A stretch of DNA of 64,000 nt from Candidatus Eiseniibacteriota bacterium (GTDB taxonomy: Bacteria; Orphanbacterota; Orphanbacteria; Orphanbacterales; Orphanbacteraceae). The notes beneath the pieces are model-generated. The model was not told the DNA's origin and did no database searches. It worked only from the letters and a program-made list of their open reading frames with translations. Both the position numbers and the translations under genes were made by a program. The stretch is from positions 927,231 to 991,230 of the forward strand of contig JAJCZU010000004.1 of NCBI GenBank assembly GCA_029262235.1, in the 5' to 3' direction. Shown piece by piece: positions 9,374 to 16,839 of the stretch. Each line of letters starts with the position of its first letter. Position 1 is the stretch's first letter.

Positions 9374-10939
9374 TCAGGCGCGGCTAGCGTGGCCGCGCAT
9401 CAGGGCCCAGTAGATCGCAAACGCCAGCGAGAACCCGAGAAACCACGCGTACTGATAAAGCGTGGCGAAAATCGCCGGCGCCTCGATCAGGCCGATCGTG
9501 CCGAGGAAGCCCGGGACGTTCGGGGCGATCGCGACCACGAGCGCGATGATCGCGGCCGGGTTCCAGCCGCCACTATAATGATACGCGAAAGTGCCGCCGG
9601 GCTCATAAAGATCCGCCAGTTTCAGATTCGTTCTGCGAATGACGAAGTAGTCGCAGATCAAAATGCCGCCGATGGGGCCGAGAAGGGCCGAATAACCGAT
9701 GAGCCACGTGAAGATGTAGCCGCCCGGGTCCGCGACGAGCTTCCACGGCATCATGAGAATCCCGACGATCCCGGTCAGCACGCAGCCGAGGCGCATGTCG
9801 ATCAGTTTCGGTGCGAGGTTCGAGAACGACGCGGCGGGGGAGACCACGTTCGCGGCCATGTTGGTCGTGAGAGTGGCGATTCCGAGCGCGAACATCGATA
9901 CGAGCATGACGCCGACGCTGTCGAAGCGCGCGAGAAGGGCGACAGGGTCCCAGATCGCTTCGCCGAAGATGACGACCGTGGCCGACGTAACGGCGACGCC
10001 GATAAACGCGTAAAACGGCATCGTGGTATTCAGGCCGAGCACCTGCCCGAGCACCTGGTCGCGCTGCGTGCGCACTTCGCGCGTGAAGTCGGGGATGTTG
10101 AGCGAAAGCGTGGCCCAGAAACCGACCATGGCCGTAAGGCTCGGGAAGAACACGGCCCAGAATTCGCCCGATGTTTTGAACTGCGACGGTTGCGAGAGCA
10201 TCGGCCCGAACCCGTCGGCTTTGACGTACGCCCATGCGAGAAGCGCGAGCCCGAGGCCGAGCAGCAGCGGCGCGCCCCAGTTTTCAACGGCTTTGATGCT
10301 GTCCATGCCGCGCCATACGAAGAGTCCGACGTTCAGCGCCCAGAACGCGAGAAAGCAGATGAACTGCGCGAGGTTGACTTCGATATGCTGGCCCGAAAGC
10401 AGGCCGAGCACGGGGCTGCTGCTGAGGCCGGGGGCGGCGAGCAGCGCGAGGCTGTAGATGGCCGAACCGCCGATCCACGTCTGGATGCCGAACCAGCCGC
10501 ACGCGACGATCGCGCGCAGGATCGACGCCGCGTTCGCGCCGACCACGCCGAACGACGCGCGGGCGAACACCGGGAACGAGATCCCGTACTTCGTGCCGGC
10601 GTGCGCGTTCAGAATCATAGGCACGACCACGATCATGTTGCCGAGAAAGACGGTCAGGATCGCCTGCCACCAGTTCATGCCGCCGCCGATCAGGCTCGAG
10701 GCGAGCATGTACGTCGGTATGCACACGGACATGCCGATCCAGAGTGCGGCGATGTTCCACATGCCCCACTTGCGGGCGCTTGACGAGACGGGCGCGAGGT
10801 CGTCGTTATAGAGCGGACTCTTTCTGATCCGGGCTGTTACGTCCGGGGGAAGATCCGCATGAATGGCGTCCGCAGCCCCGGTCAAGGCCTGACCAGCGCT
10901 TCGTAGGAGTCGGGTCGGCGATCGCGAAAGAACTGCCAT
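9374..10939 (-). CDS. NCS1-family nucleobase/hydantoin permease
   Basis: Twelve-helix inner-membrane symporter of the nucleobase-cation-symport-1 family (Mhp1/PucI/FurD group). Family blocks are clear: 'SPLYNDDLAPV' just before TM1, 'WGMWNIAALWIGMSVCIPTY' as TM1, 'FGVVGANAASILRAIVACGW' in TM3, and 'NIPDFTREVR' in the TM6 loop. Likely cargo is uracil, thymine or a dihydropyrimidine/hydantoin, inferred from the operon. Two starts are plausible: ATG at 10939 (used here, GGAAG upstream, 58-base overlap with beta-ureidopropionase) or TTG at 10885, which overlaps that gene's stop as TTGA and looks translationally coupled. Both keep all membrane segments. Confidence 0.9.
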   Translation of the reverse strand: MAVLSRSPTRLLRSAGQALTGAADAIHADLPPDVTARIRKSPLYNDDLAPVSSSARKWGMWNIAALWIGMSVCIPTYMLASSLIGGGMNWWQAILTVFLGNMIVVVPMILNAHAGTKYGISFPVFARASFGVVGANAASILRAIVACGWFGIQTWIGGSAIYSLALLAAPGLSSSPVLGLLSGQHIEVNLAQFICFLAFWALNVGLFVWRGMDSIKAVENWGAPLLLGLGLALLAWAYVKADGFGPMLSQPSQFKTSGEFWAVFFPSLTAMVGFWATLSLNIPDFTREVRTQRDQVLGQVLGLNTTMPFYAFIGVAVTSATVVIFGEAIWDPVALLARFDSVGVMLVSMFALGIATLTTNMAANVVSPAASFSNLAPKLIDMRLGCVLTGIVGILMMPWKLVADPGGYIFTWLIGYSALLGPIGGILICDYFVIRRTNLKLADLYEPGGTFAYHYSGGWNPAAIIALVVAIAPNVPGFLGTIGLIEAPAIFATLYQYAWFLGFSLAFAIYWALMRGHASRA

Positions 10940-11751
10940 ACATTGCGCACTTCCGTGATCTGGTCCATGTCGAGATCGGCCACGATCACTTCGTCCTTGT
11001 CGCGGCTCCCCTCTGCGATGAACTGGCCGCGCGGGTCGCAGAAGTACGACTGCCCGTAGAACTCGCCGATCTTCCACGGCTCTTCCATGCCGACGCGATT
11101 GATCGCACCGACGAAGTACGCGTTGGCGACAGCGTGCGCCGGCTGCTCGAGCTTCCAGAGATATTCGGAGAGGCCGGCGACCGTCGCGCTCGGATTGAAC
11201 ACGATCTCCGCGCCGTTCAGCGCCAGTGCGCGCGCGCCTTCGGGGAAGTGGCGGTCGTAACAGATGTAAACGCCCACTTTGCCCACGGCCGTTTCGAATA
11301 CCGGGTAGCCCATGTTGCCGGGACGGAAGTAGAACTTCTCCCAGAAGCCGGGCGCGCAATGCGGAATGTGGTTCTTGCGATATTTACCAAGGTAGGTGCC
11401 GTCCGCGTCGATCACGGCCGCGGTATTATAATAGATACCCGGCAGGTCGACTTCGTAGATCGGGACCACGATCACCATGCCGAGGCGCTTCGCCGTTTCG
11501 CACATGAGCTGCGTTGTCGGGCCGTCCGGAATCTGCTCCGTGATGTCGTACCAGCGCGCTTCCTGCTCCGCGCAGAAATACGGCCCGTAGAACAGCTCCT
11601 GCAGACAAAGCACCTGCACGCCCTTCGCCGCGGCCTCTTCGATCAGGCCCATGTGCTTTTCGATCATCGCCTTCTTGATCTTGTCCGGCGACTCGGTCCC
11701 ACCGTGCGTTACGGTCGTCTGAATCAGTCCCCCTCGAACCACTCGTGCCAT
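10882..11751 (-). CDS. pydC: Beta-ureidopropionase / N-carbamoyl-beta-alanine amidohydrolase (nitrilase superfamily)
   Basis: Carbon-nitrogen hydrolase of 289 residues. The catalytic triad is visible: E52 in 'LQELFYGPYF', K126 in 'GKYRKNHIP' and C164 in 'YICYDRHFPEGAR'. Those flanking motifs are typical of N-carbamoyl amidohydrolases, either beta-ureidopropionase or the AguB/N-carbamoylputrescine branch. The operon context (PreTA, dihydropyrimidinase) favours hydrolysis of N-carbamoyl-beta-alanine to beta-alanine, CO2 and ammonia. It is the first gene of the minus-strand operon, so the promoter should lie in 11752-11850. The 3' end overlaps the permease gene. Confidence 0.92.
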   Translation of the reverse strand: MARVVRGGLIQTTVTHGGTESPDKIKKAMIEKHMGLIEEAAAKGVQVLCLQELFYGPYFCAEQEARWYDITEQIPDGPTTQLMCETAKRLGMVIVVPIYEVDLPGIYYNTAAVIDADGTYLGKYRKNHIPHCAPGFWEKFYFRPGNMGYPVFETAVGKVGVYICYDRHFPEGARALALNGAEIVFNPSATVAGLSEYLWKLEQPAHAVANAYFVGAINRVGMEEPWKIGEFYGQSYFCDPRGQFIAEGSRDKDEVIVADLDMDQITEVRNVWQFFRDRRPDSYEALVRP

Positions 11752-11860
11752 TGAAAACCCCTTAAGTGATTAGCGTGTCAAGCGATAACGGTATTAACGT
11801 TTCATGGTAGCGCGGAACGGGGGATTCGCCAAGAGAAAGGGAAGGGGGAAGTGTATACTG
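11752..11860 (-). promoter_or_regulatory. Probable promoter/operator region of the pyrimidine degradation operon
   Basis: This AT-richer stretch lies between the divergent beta-ureidopropionase gene and the small secreted-protein gene. On the minus strand it contains TTGACA (plus-strand 11776-11781) and, further upstream, GTTAATACCGTTATCGC, which could supply -10-like elements or an operator. No well-spaced -35/-10 pair is obvious, so the exact start site is unresolved. On the plus strand TATACT at 11854-11859 could be a -10 for the secreted-protein gene. Confidence 0.3.
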
Positions 11861-11905
11861 AACGAGACTCCAGGAGACAGAAGCCCTGATACTGAAGGAG
11901 TGACT

Positions 11906-12520
11906 ATGAAGACTTGCCAGCAAATTCCGACAATTCTCACCCTCATGCTCACACTGCTGGTACCGGCGGCCGCCGACAGTGACATGGTTACCGTCGAAAT
12001 CAATTTCGTCGTCTCCGACTGGTGCCCCGGCAAGCTGTTTTATTTTGGATGTATCGACAACCCGGAACTGATCCCGCCTCCCACTGACCCTGTGATCGGC
12101 AGCGCCTCGGCGCAGTACGATCCGGCTCTCGTGAATCCCGTCGGGACCACGCAATTCCCGGATCAGCCGCTTCTAACCCTCGACCTCACGATCGACGGAT
12201 ACGCCCATCCCCCGGGCGACGGATTCGCAGCTCTCAAGTTCGTGGACGGGGAACTGGAGGAGATGTATATCGCCGGACTGATCGAGACGGGGGGCGATAT
12301 CCCCGTGGCGGAGGAACACGACTACGTGTTCATATTCTATGTTGACAGCAATACCTCCCTCTACCATGTCTACACGTCCGAGAATTACAGTCCCGACAAC
12401 TCGATCGGATTCCTCGGCGGATTTCGGTCCGAGACGGAAGAGATCGAGTTCGTGATCAACGGGGAACCTCTTGCAACCGAGCAGTCGTCATGGGGAGAAA
12501 TCAAACAACTGTTCCGCTGA
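11906..12520 (+). CDS. Small secreted protein of unknown function
   Basis: A 204-residue protein. The start at 11906 is chosen because GAAGGAG ends 5 bases upstream; the frame is open further upstream but without a better ribosome site. Residues 1-22 (M-K-T-C-Q... ending in P-A-A-A-D) form a signal peptide, so the product is exported. The mature part is acidic, has two Cys near residues 37 and 49, and consists of predicted beta strands ('DQPLLTLDLTIDGYA', 'IEFVINGEPLA'), without a recognised domain. It resembles the PEP-CTERM/choice-of-anchor style secreted beta proteins but lacks a sorting signal. It is convergent with the next gene, with only 1 base between them. Confidence 0.65.
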   Translation: MKTCQQIPTILTLMLTLLVPAAADSDMVTVEINFVVSDWCPGKLFYFGCIDNPELIPPPTDPVIGSASAQYDPALVNPVGTTQFPDQPLLTLDLTIDGYAHPPGDGFAALKFVDGELEEMYIAGLIETGGDIPVAEEHDYVFIFYVDSNTSLYHVYTSENYSPDNSIGFLGGFRSETEEIEFVINGEPLATEQSSWGEIKQLFR

Positions 12521-12521
12521 A

Positions 12522-14537
12522 TCACTCCACCGCGAACAGCGCCACGCGATCGTCTTCATAGTACGGCGCCCCGCACCACTCCTCGAGCACGCGCCGGTAC
12601 TGCTGCATGCGGTTGTGCGGGATGGAGCCCGTCACGGTCGTGTACTTCCAGTACCATTGCCCGCCGTCGGATTCTTCCGGCCACGTCATCCCGGGCGGCG
12701 CGTGCCGCGTTTCATTCGCGTCGAAATCCTTGTGCAGCACGATGTCGCCGATCCCGAGCGCCGCAAATCGCGCGCGCGGATCCATGGCGGGCGGCGGGCC
12801 GAGGCGCAGGTCCTTGCCCTTCTCGGTAATCCATTCGAAGAACTCACCTTCTTCGCGAATCTTCCCGAATGTCGGCGGCGGAATCGAAACGTACCCCGAA
12901 ACGAGCGGGCGTTCGTGCAGCGTCTGGTACCACATGTAAATCGTGGCCTGCGATCCGAGAAAGAGCGGCACGTCGAGAACGGCGCCCGTGTGCTTGCGCG
13001 CCAGCAATCGATCGGTCCACGCGGGCGTCCCCCATGGCATCGTCGAGATCGGCGGCGGGCAGTATTCGAATACGAGCACGGCCGCGAGCGCGACTGCTCC
13101 CGCGCGCGGGGCAAGCCCGGAGCGTCGCCAGAGCGCGGCGAAGCCGGCTGCAACGAGCGGCGCGAGAAACAGAATCGCGGGGATCAGAAAGCGGTTCGGC
13201 ACGCGCAGAAAACGGAGCACCGGAATCTGCTGCAGAATCGCGTACGGAAGAGGAACGCCCGTCTCTTCGCCGATCGAAAACTGCAGTTTCGGCCCGAGCG
13301 CCAGAATCAGGAACCCGGTCCCCATCACGAAAAAGAAGCGTCGCTCGAACCGAGTGAAGCCGCGTGCGGGCGCGCCGTCGTTCGGTGGCGCACCTGGCTT
13401 CTCGCGCATCACGAGCCCGAGCACCGCGAGCGCCACCATCGCGAAACCGAGATACGCCGTTGCGCCGCGCGGGAGATGCTCGTAGTCCGGATTCCCCGCG
13501 CGCACGCGTTCCCCGAACACGGGGTGGAAGACGCTCGGCGAGACAATCGTTTCGATGCTGGCCGAGTGATTCGGCCGGATCGTCTTGTACTGAAACGCGC
13601 CGCTCTCGCCACGCGCCGCAAGCGCCGGCAGCAGAATCGGCGCGATCAGTATCAAAAACAGCCCGATATGACGCACGTACATCGCGAAGAGATGAGCTCG
13701 GGAAGGCGAGGCTCCTGATTCCCCTCGCCCCTCGTCCTGGCTCGACGGCCAATGGGCCTCGGGGCTCGGGGAACCCGGATCCTCGCCCTTTCCGGGCTCC
13801 GGACCCGCGCTTTCGAGGGCAGGCGTCGGGGTCTCTCCGGGCCCGCTCGGCCTCCGTAGTTGGCCAGTTTGGCCAGGACGAGCGGGTCCGGAGAGGCCTC
13901 GACGTCTGCCACCAAGAATCAGCACCACGAGCGAGCTAAGAATCAGCGCGTGCATCATGTACGTCCAGCACGCGTAGGTTTGGATCGCGAGAAAGACGGA
14001 CGCAATGATCACCTGCTTGATTGACGGCGCTCGCACGAGCCGTATCAGCGCGAGCAGATAGAACGGCAGAAACTGATGCGACGTCAGGTTCAGGTGTGAA
14101 TAGATCTGGTCGAGATGATGGGGAAAAAACGCGTAGGCGAAGCCGGCCAGAAACGCGGCGCCGCGATGATTCGTGAGCTCCATTGCAAGCAGATACATGC
14201 CCCACGCGGCGAGCGGAAACGCGAGAAAGAGCGCAAGGCCGAGAAGCGTGACCGGCGAGAGATGTCCGAACGGCACGGCCCAGATCGTGTTCGCGAGCGA
14301 AAGCGTATGAAACGAGAGATCCGCGCCCCACGGATGCAGCAGGTCCATCGTGTAGAACGGCGTGCGCCCGAGTTCGGTGATCGCCTTTTTCACCCACCAG
14401 AAATTCCAGAGATTCTGAAACGTGTCGACGCGCGGCCCGGGGAGAGCGCGACCGATTTGCGCGCTGAACGGCAGAAGCACCACGAAGGAGAGGGCTGAAT
14501 AGAAGAGAGGGACGAGGCGATCGAAACGGCGCATCAT
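12522..14537 (-). CDS. Polytopic membrane protein, GT-C/YfhO-like, with in-frame palindromic repeat insertions
   Basis: Predicted 671-residue inner-membrane protein with about ten hydrophobic helices and a soluble C-terminal domain (from about residue 490), an architecture shared with YfhO/GT-C membrane glycosyltransferase-like proteins. The start is placed at the M-M-R-R codon at 14537; the longer reading upstream merely translates a palindromic element (14550-14673). Residues of about 208-282 form a Pro/Gly/Ser-rich hydrophilic loop encoded by two palindromic repeats (13719-13895), inserted between two membrane segments without breaking the frame. No catalytic residues can be named. The first luminal loop ('GPRVDTFQNLWNFWWVKKA') contains an Asp where GT-C enzymes carry a key acid, which is only suggestive. 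Confidence 0.75.
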   Translation of the reverse strand: MMRRFDRLVPLFYSALSFVVLLPFSAQIGRALPGPRVDTFQNLWNFWWVKKAITELGRTPFYTMDLLHPWGADLSFHTLSLANTIWAVPFGHLSPVTLLGLALFLAFPLAAWGMYLLAMELTNHRGAAFLAGFAYAFFPHHLDQIYSHLNLTSHQFLPFYLLALIRLVRAPSIKQVIIASVFLAIQTYACWTYMMHALILSSLVVLILGGRRRGLSGPARPGQTGQLRRPSGPGETPTPALESAGPEPGKGEDPGSPSPEAHWPSSQDEGRGESGASPSRAHLFAMYVRHIGLFLILIAPILLPALAARGESGAFQYKTIRPNHSASIETIVSPSVFHPVFGERVRAGNPDYEHLPRGATAYLGFAMVALAVLGLVMREKPGAPPNDGAPARGFTRFERRFFFVMGTGFLILALGPKLQFSIGEETGVPLPYAILQQIPVLRFLRVPNRFLIPAILFLAPLVAAGFAALWRRSGLAPRAGAVALAAVLVFEYCPPPISTMPWGTPAWTDRLLARKHTGAVLDVPLFLGSQATIYMWYQTLHERPLVSGYVSIPPPTFGKIREEGEFFEWITEKGKDLRLGPPPAMDPRARFAALGIGDIVLHKDFDANETRHAPPGMTWPEESDGGQWYWKYTTVTGSIPHNRMQQYRRVLEEWCGAPYYEDDRVALFAVE
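13719..13895. repeat. Two palindromic elements inside a coding gene
   Basis: Two hairpin-forming units lie in frame inside the membrane-protein gene. Unit one (about 13719-13773) has arms TTCCCCTCGCCCC and an approximate complement ending GGGGCTCGGGGAA. Unit two (about 13832-13895) has near-perfect 17-base arms (CTCTCCGGGCCCGCTCG / CGAGCGGGTCCGGAGAG) around the core TGGCCAGTTTGGCCA. The core and flanks match the intergenic copies at 14550-14673 and 21756-21845. They encode a low-complexity loop in the host protein. Confidence 0.8.
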
Positions 14538-14549
14538 GCGGTCGCCTGG

Positions 14550-14673
14550 TCGGTCGGATCGGGAATGTCGGACTCGGAACCGGATTCCCTCCGCCCCTCG
14601 GTCTGGCCAAATGGCCACCGCGGAGACCTCGGGGCTCCGGGAATCGGTTCCGTCGTCCGACTCGCCCGACCGA
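14550..14673. repeat. Intergenic palindromic element with TGGCCAAATGGCCA core
   Basis: About 124 bases that fold back on themselves. The outer arms TCGGTCGG...CCGACCGA enclose GTCGGACTCGGAACCGGATT-like arms, and the central palindrome TGGCCAAATGGCCA is at 14604-14617. It fills almost the whole gap between the aminotransferase stop (14701) and the membrane-protein start (14537) and belongs to the same family as the copies at 13719-13895 and 21756-21845. It could act as a terminator or mRNA stabiliser between the two genes. Confidence 0.8.
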
Positions 14674-14700
14674 TGATGGGGAAGCGGGAGTTCTCCACTA

Positions 14701-15801
14701 CTATCCTTGCCCCCGCGCCCGCCAGGCGGTCAGCGCGTTCGTGAGCGCCGCGAGTCCGCCGCGCAAAGTTTCTTCGTCGCATCCGTATCCGACGCGAAAG
14801 CCGCCGGGCATCTGGAAGAAGCGTCCGGGAACGACGCAGACCGAATGCTCCACGCGCGCGTACTCGAGGAAGGCGTCGGCGTTTCCGCCCGCATCCGCGA
14901 GCCGCACGAACGCCGTGATGCCCGCGTCGGGCTCGGTCCACGCGAAGCCGGCGGTCGCGTTCACCCACTCCTTCACGACCGCGCGATTGCTGGTGCTCCG
15001 TTCGATCGCGCGGGCCTGCCACTGGCTCCGGCGCTCGATCGCGGCCGCCGTGAAGCGCACGGCCGGGCCGCTCAGATTTCCGATCGTATAGTCGTAAAGG
15101 GGTGCGGCGCGCGCGATGATCTCTTTGCTCGCAAGCATCCAGCCGGCCCGCAGGCGCGGAAATCCGTGCACTTTGGTCAGGCTCGCGACCGAAATCAGGC
15201 GTTCTCCGTGCCGCAGCGCATGAATGGGCGGATCAGACGGCACGAAGTCCATGTACACCTCGTCGATGAGCATGTGAATGCCGCGCGCTTCGGCAAATGC
15301 GCCGAGCTTGTCACGATCCTGCATGCTGAGACGTATACCCGACGGATTGTGAGGATCGCTGAGAACGACGAGTTTGACGCCGGGCCCGCAGGCAGCCGCG
15401 AGCGCATCATGATCGAGCGCGAAATCGCCGGCTAGCGGGCGCTGGAAGCGCGTCACCCGCGCGCCGAGAAAGCGCGGGATTCCGAACAGCGGTTCGTACG
15501 CGGGCTCTTCGACGAGCACGGTGTCACCGGGCTCGATCACGGCGGCGCACGCGAGAAAAACACCGAAAGTGGTGCCGTTGACGGGAAGCACGTTTTCTCC
15601 GGATAGTCCGTAGGTGCGCGCGAGAAGCGCCTGCAATGTGGAAGACCCCCACATCAAGTTGTCGTGCGGGAGATGATCGCCCGGCGCCACGCCGAGTTCC
15701 GCGAGCGGGATTTCGGGCATCCCTGAAAGCGTCAGGTCGTAGCGAAAGGTGCGATCGAGTTCGCGAAACCAGCGGAGGTAGGCGATGTTCGGAAGGTTCA
15801 C
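14701..15801 (-). CDS. Class I/II PLP-dependent aminotransferase
   Basis: Fold-type I aminotransferase of 366 residues. A GTG start at 15801 is chosen because GGAGG stands 7 bases upstream and the translated N terminus begins at the usual place; the longer open frame upstream has no such site. The PLP lysine is K210 in 'SLTKVHGFPRLRAGW', the ring-binding D180 and Y183 are in 'LIDEVYMDF', and 'DPHNPSG' at 149-155 contains the conserved Asn. The phosphate-binding segment is 'VNGTTFGVFLAC'. Substrate is unknown; it could be an aspartate/aromatic or histidinol-phosphate-like enzyme. There is no pathway context: neighbours are a membrane protein and the divergent envelope cluster. Confidence 0.88.
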   Translation of the reverse strand: MNLPNIAYLRWFRELDRTFRYDLTLSGMPEIPLAELGVAPGDHLPHDNLMWGSSTLQALLARTYGLSGENVLPVNGTTFGVFLACAAVIEPGDTVLVEEPAYEPLFGIPRFLGARVTRFQRPLAGDFALDHDALAAACGPGVKLVVLSDPHNPSGIRLSMQDRDKLGAFAEARGIHMLIDEVYMDFVPSDPPIHALRHGERLISVASLTKVHGFPRLRAGWMLASKEIIARAAPLYDYTIGNLSGPAVRFTAAAIERRSQWQARAIERSTSNRAVVKEWVNATAGFAWTEPDAGITAFVRLADAGGNADAFLEYARVEHSVCVVPGRFFQMPGGFRVGYGCDEETLRGGLAALTNALTAWRARGQG

Positions 15802-15874
15802 GCGGCGTCCTCCATTGTAAGAGACCCTGTTACAGTAGCAACAGCCCCTCGGCCGGACAAGTGAACATGAGTGC

Positions 15875-15903
15875 TTGACCGCACTTACGGCCGCCGGTAC
15901 CAT
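15875..15903 (+). promoter_or_regulatory. Sigma70-type promoter of the envelope cluster
   Basis: TTGACC (15875-15880), a 17-base spacer and TACCAT (15898-15903). Transcription would begin near 15910, only a few bases before the ATG at 15913, giving a leaderless or nearly leaderless mRNA for the first gene; no Shine-Dalgarno is seen there. The same GCTTGACC-N17-TACxAT design is found at 50286-50314. Confidence 0.6.
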
Positions 15904-15912
15904 CATTTGACC

Positions 15913-16401
15913 ATGAGTTCCGATACCAGTCTTCCATGGAATGACGGGGTCTCCCGCGAGACGCCGGACCGGACCGAAGCGCGCTCCACGGAGCTGCTCG
16001 CCTGGTCATATCATCCTGCCGGCGAGAATCCGGCGCAGGCCGTCCTTGTGGCGCTTTTTGCCGTGCTGGTGCCTGCGGCGATACTCTGGATGTTCGGAGA
16101 CCTGTTTCTGACCGGCCTCGCGGCGGTCATTTTCCTCGTTTCGCTCGCGCACTACTTCGTCCCCACGAAGGTGCGTCTGACGACCGAGGGAATCGAGCTC
16201 AGACGGTTCTGGGGGCGTCAGTTCCGCCCGTGGAGCCAGTTCCGGCGCTATGAATGTGATCGTACGCATTTTCGCGTGTGTACACTGAGCCGGCGTTCGC
16301 GTCTCGACCAGTTTCGCGGGCTTCTCGCCCGCTTCCCCGCCGACCGGGAGGCTGTGATTCACATCCTCCAGAATCAGATCAACACTCCTGAGAAGCGGTA
16401 G
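15913..16401 (+). CDS. Small two-helix membrane protein of unknown function
   Basis: A 162-residue protein with a polar N terminus of about 45 residues, a hydrophobic pair of helices at about 43-80 ('AVLVALFAVLVPAAILWMF' and 'LTGLAAVIFLVSLAHYF'), then a basic beta-rich tail ('KVRLTTEGIELRRFWGRQF', 'WSQFRRYECD'). The tail resembles a bacterial PH-like domain attached to a membrane hairpin, though this is an impression rather than a match. It opens the cluster, directly behind a promoter, and its stop is 5 bases before the next start. The start at 15913 is the first ATG after the promoter. It probably belongs functionally with the five genes that follow. Confidence 0.7.
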   Translation: MSSDTSLPWNDGVSRETPDRTEARSTELLAWSYHPAGENPAQAVLVALFAVLVPAAILWMFGDLFLTGLAAVIFLVSLAHYFVPTKVRLTTEGIELRRFWGRQFRPWSQFRRYECDRTHFRVCTLSRRSRLDQFRGLLARFPADREAVIHILQNQINTPEKR

Positions 16402-16406
16402 AAAAT

Positions 16407-16826
16407 ATGCGGCGAAATCCATTTGCAACCCTCACGCCTCCTCATGCGCCCGAGACGTACGCTTCGAAGGACGAGGAGATGATCGACGCGATTGCAAACC
16501 GGGTCGTGCAGCTCGGCATGGCCGTTCCCGCCGTACTTTTCATCGAAATGGGAAAACCACTCTCTTATATAAGCAGCCAGACGATGGTGTTCTTCGCGCC
16601 GATCGCGACCTCGCTCTTCCCGGGCGAAGGGTACGACCGGATGTCGCGCCTTCTCGAGGATCGCGACAACGTGGAACGCCTCATGATGAGAATCGAAGAA
16701 CTCGAAGACGAGCACCAGACCAGAATTCGTAATAACAAGAAGAAGCGAAAAGCGTCTCAGAAGCCGAAACGGGGCCTGTTTGGCCTGTTCCGGTCGAAAG
16801 AGCGCGATTCGCAGGGCGATTCCTAG
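16407..16826 (+). CDS. Hypothetical cytosolic protein with basic coiled tail
   Basis: A 139-residue protein. Residues 20-75 contain a moderately hydrophobic, non-membrane stretch ('IANRVVQLGMAVPAVLFIEM', 'FFAPIATSLFP'), then a heptad-like acidic helix of about residues 85-110 ('MSRLLEDRDNVERLMMRIEE') and a Lys/Arg-rich C terminus ('NNKKKRKASQKPKRG'). The first half is typical of small proteins that pack against a membrane complex. It follows the preceding gene by 5 bases and precedes the signal-peptide/FN3 protein. It is not a family I recognise. The very basic end could bind phospholipid or nucleic acid. Confidence 0.7.
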   Translation: MRRNPFATLTPPHAPETYASKDEEMIDAIANRVVQLGMAVPAVLFIEMGKPLSYISSQTMVFFAPIATSLFPGEGYDRMSRLLEDRDNVERLMMRIEELEDEHQTRIRNNKKKRKASQKPKRGLFGLFRSKERDSQGDS

Positions 16827-16839
16827 AAAAGGAGTTTCC

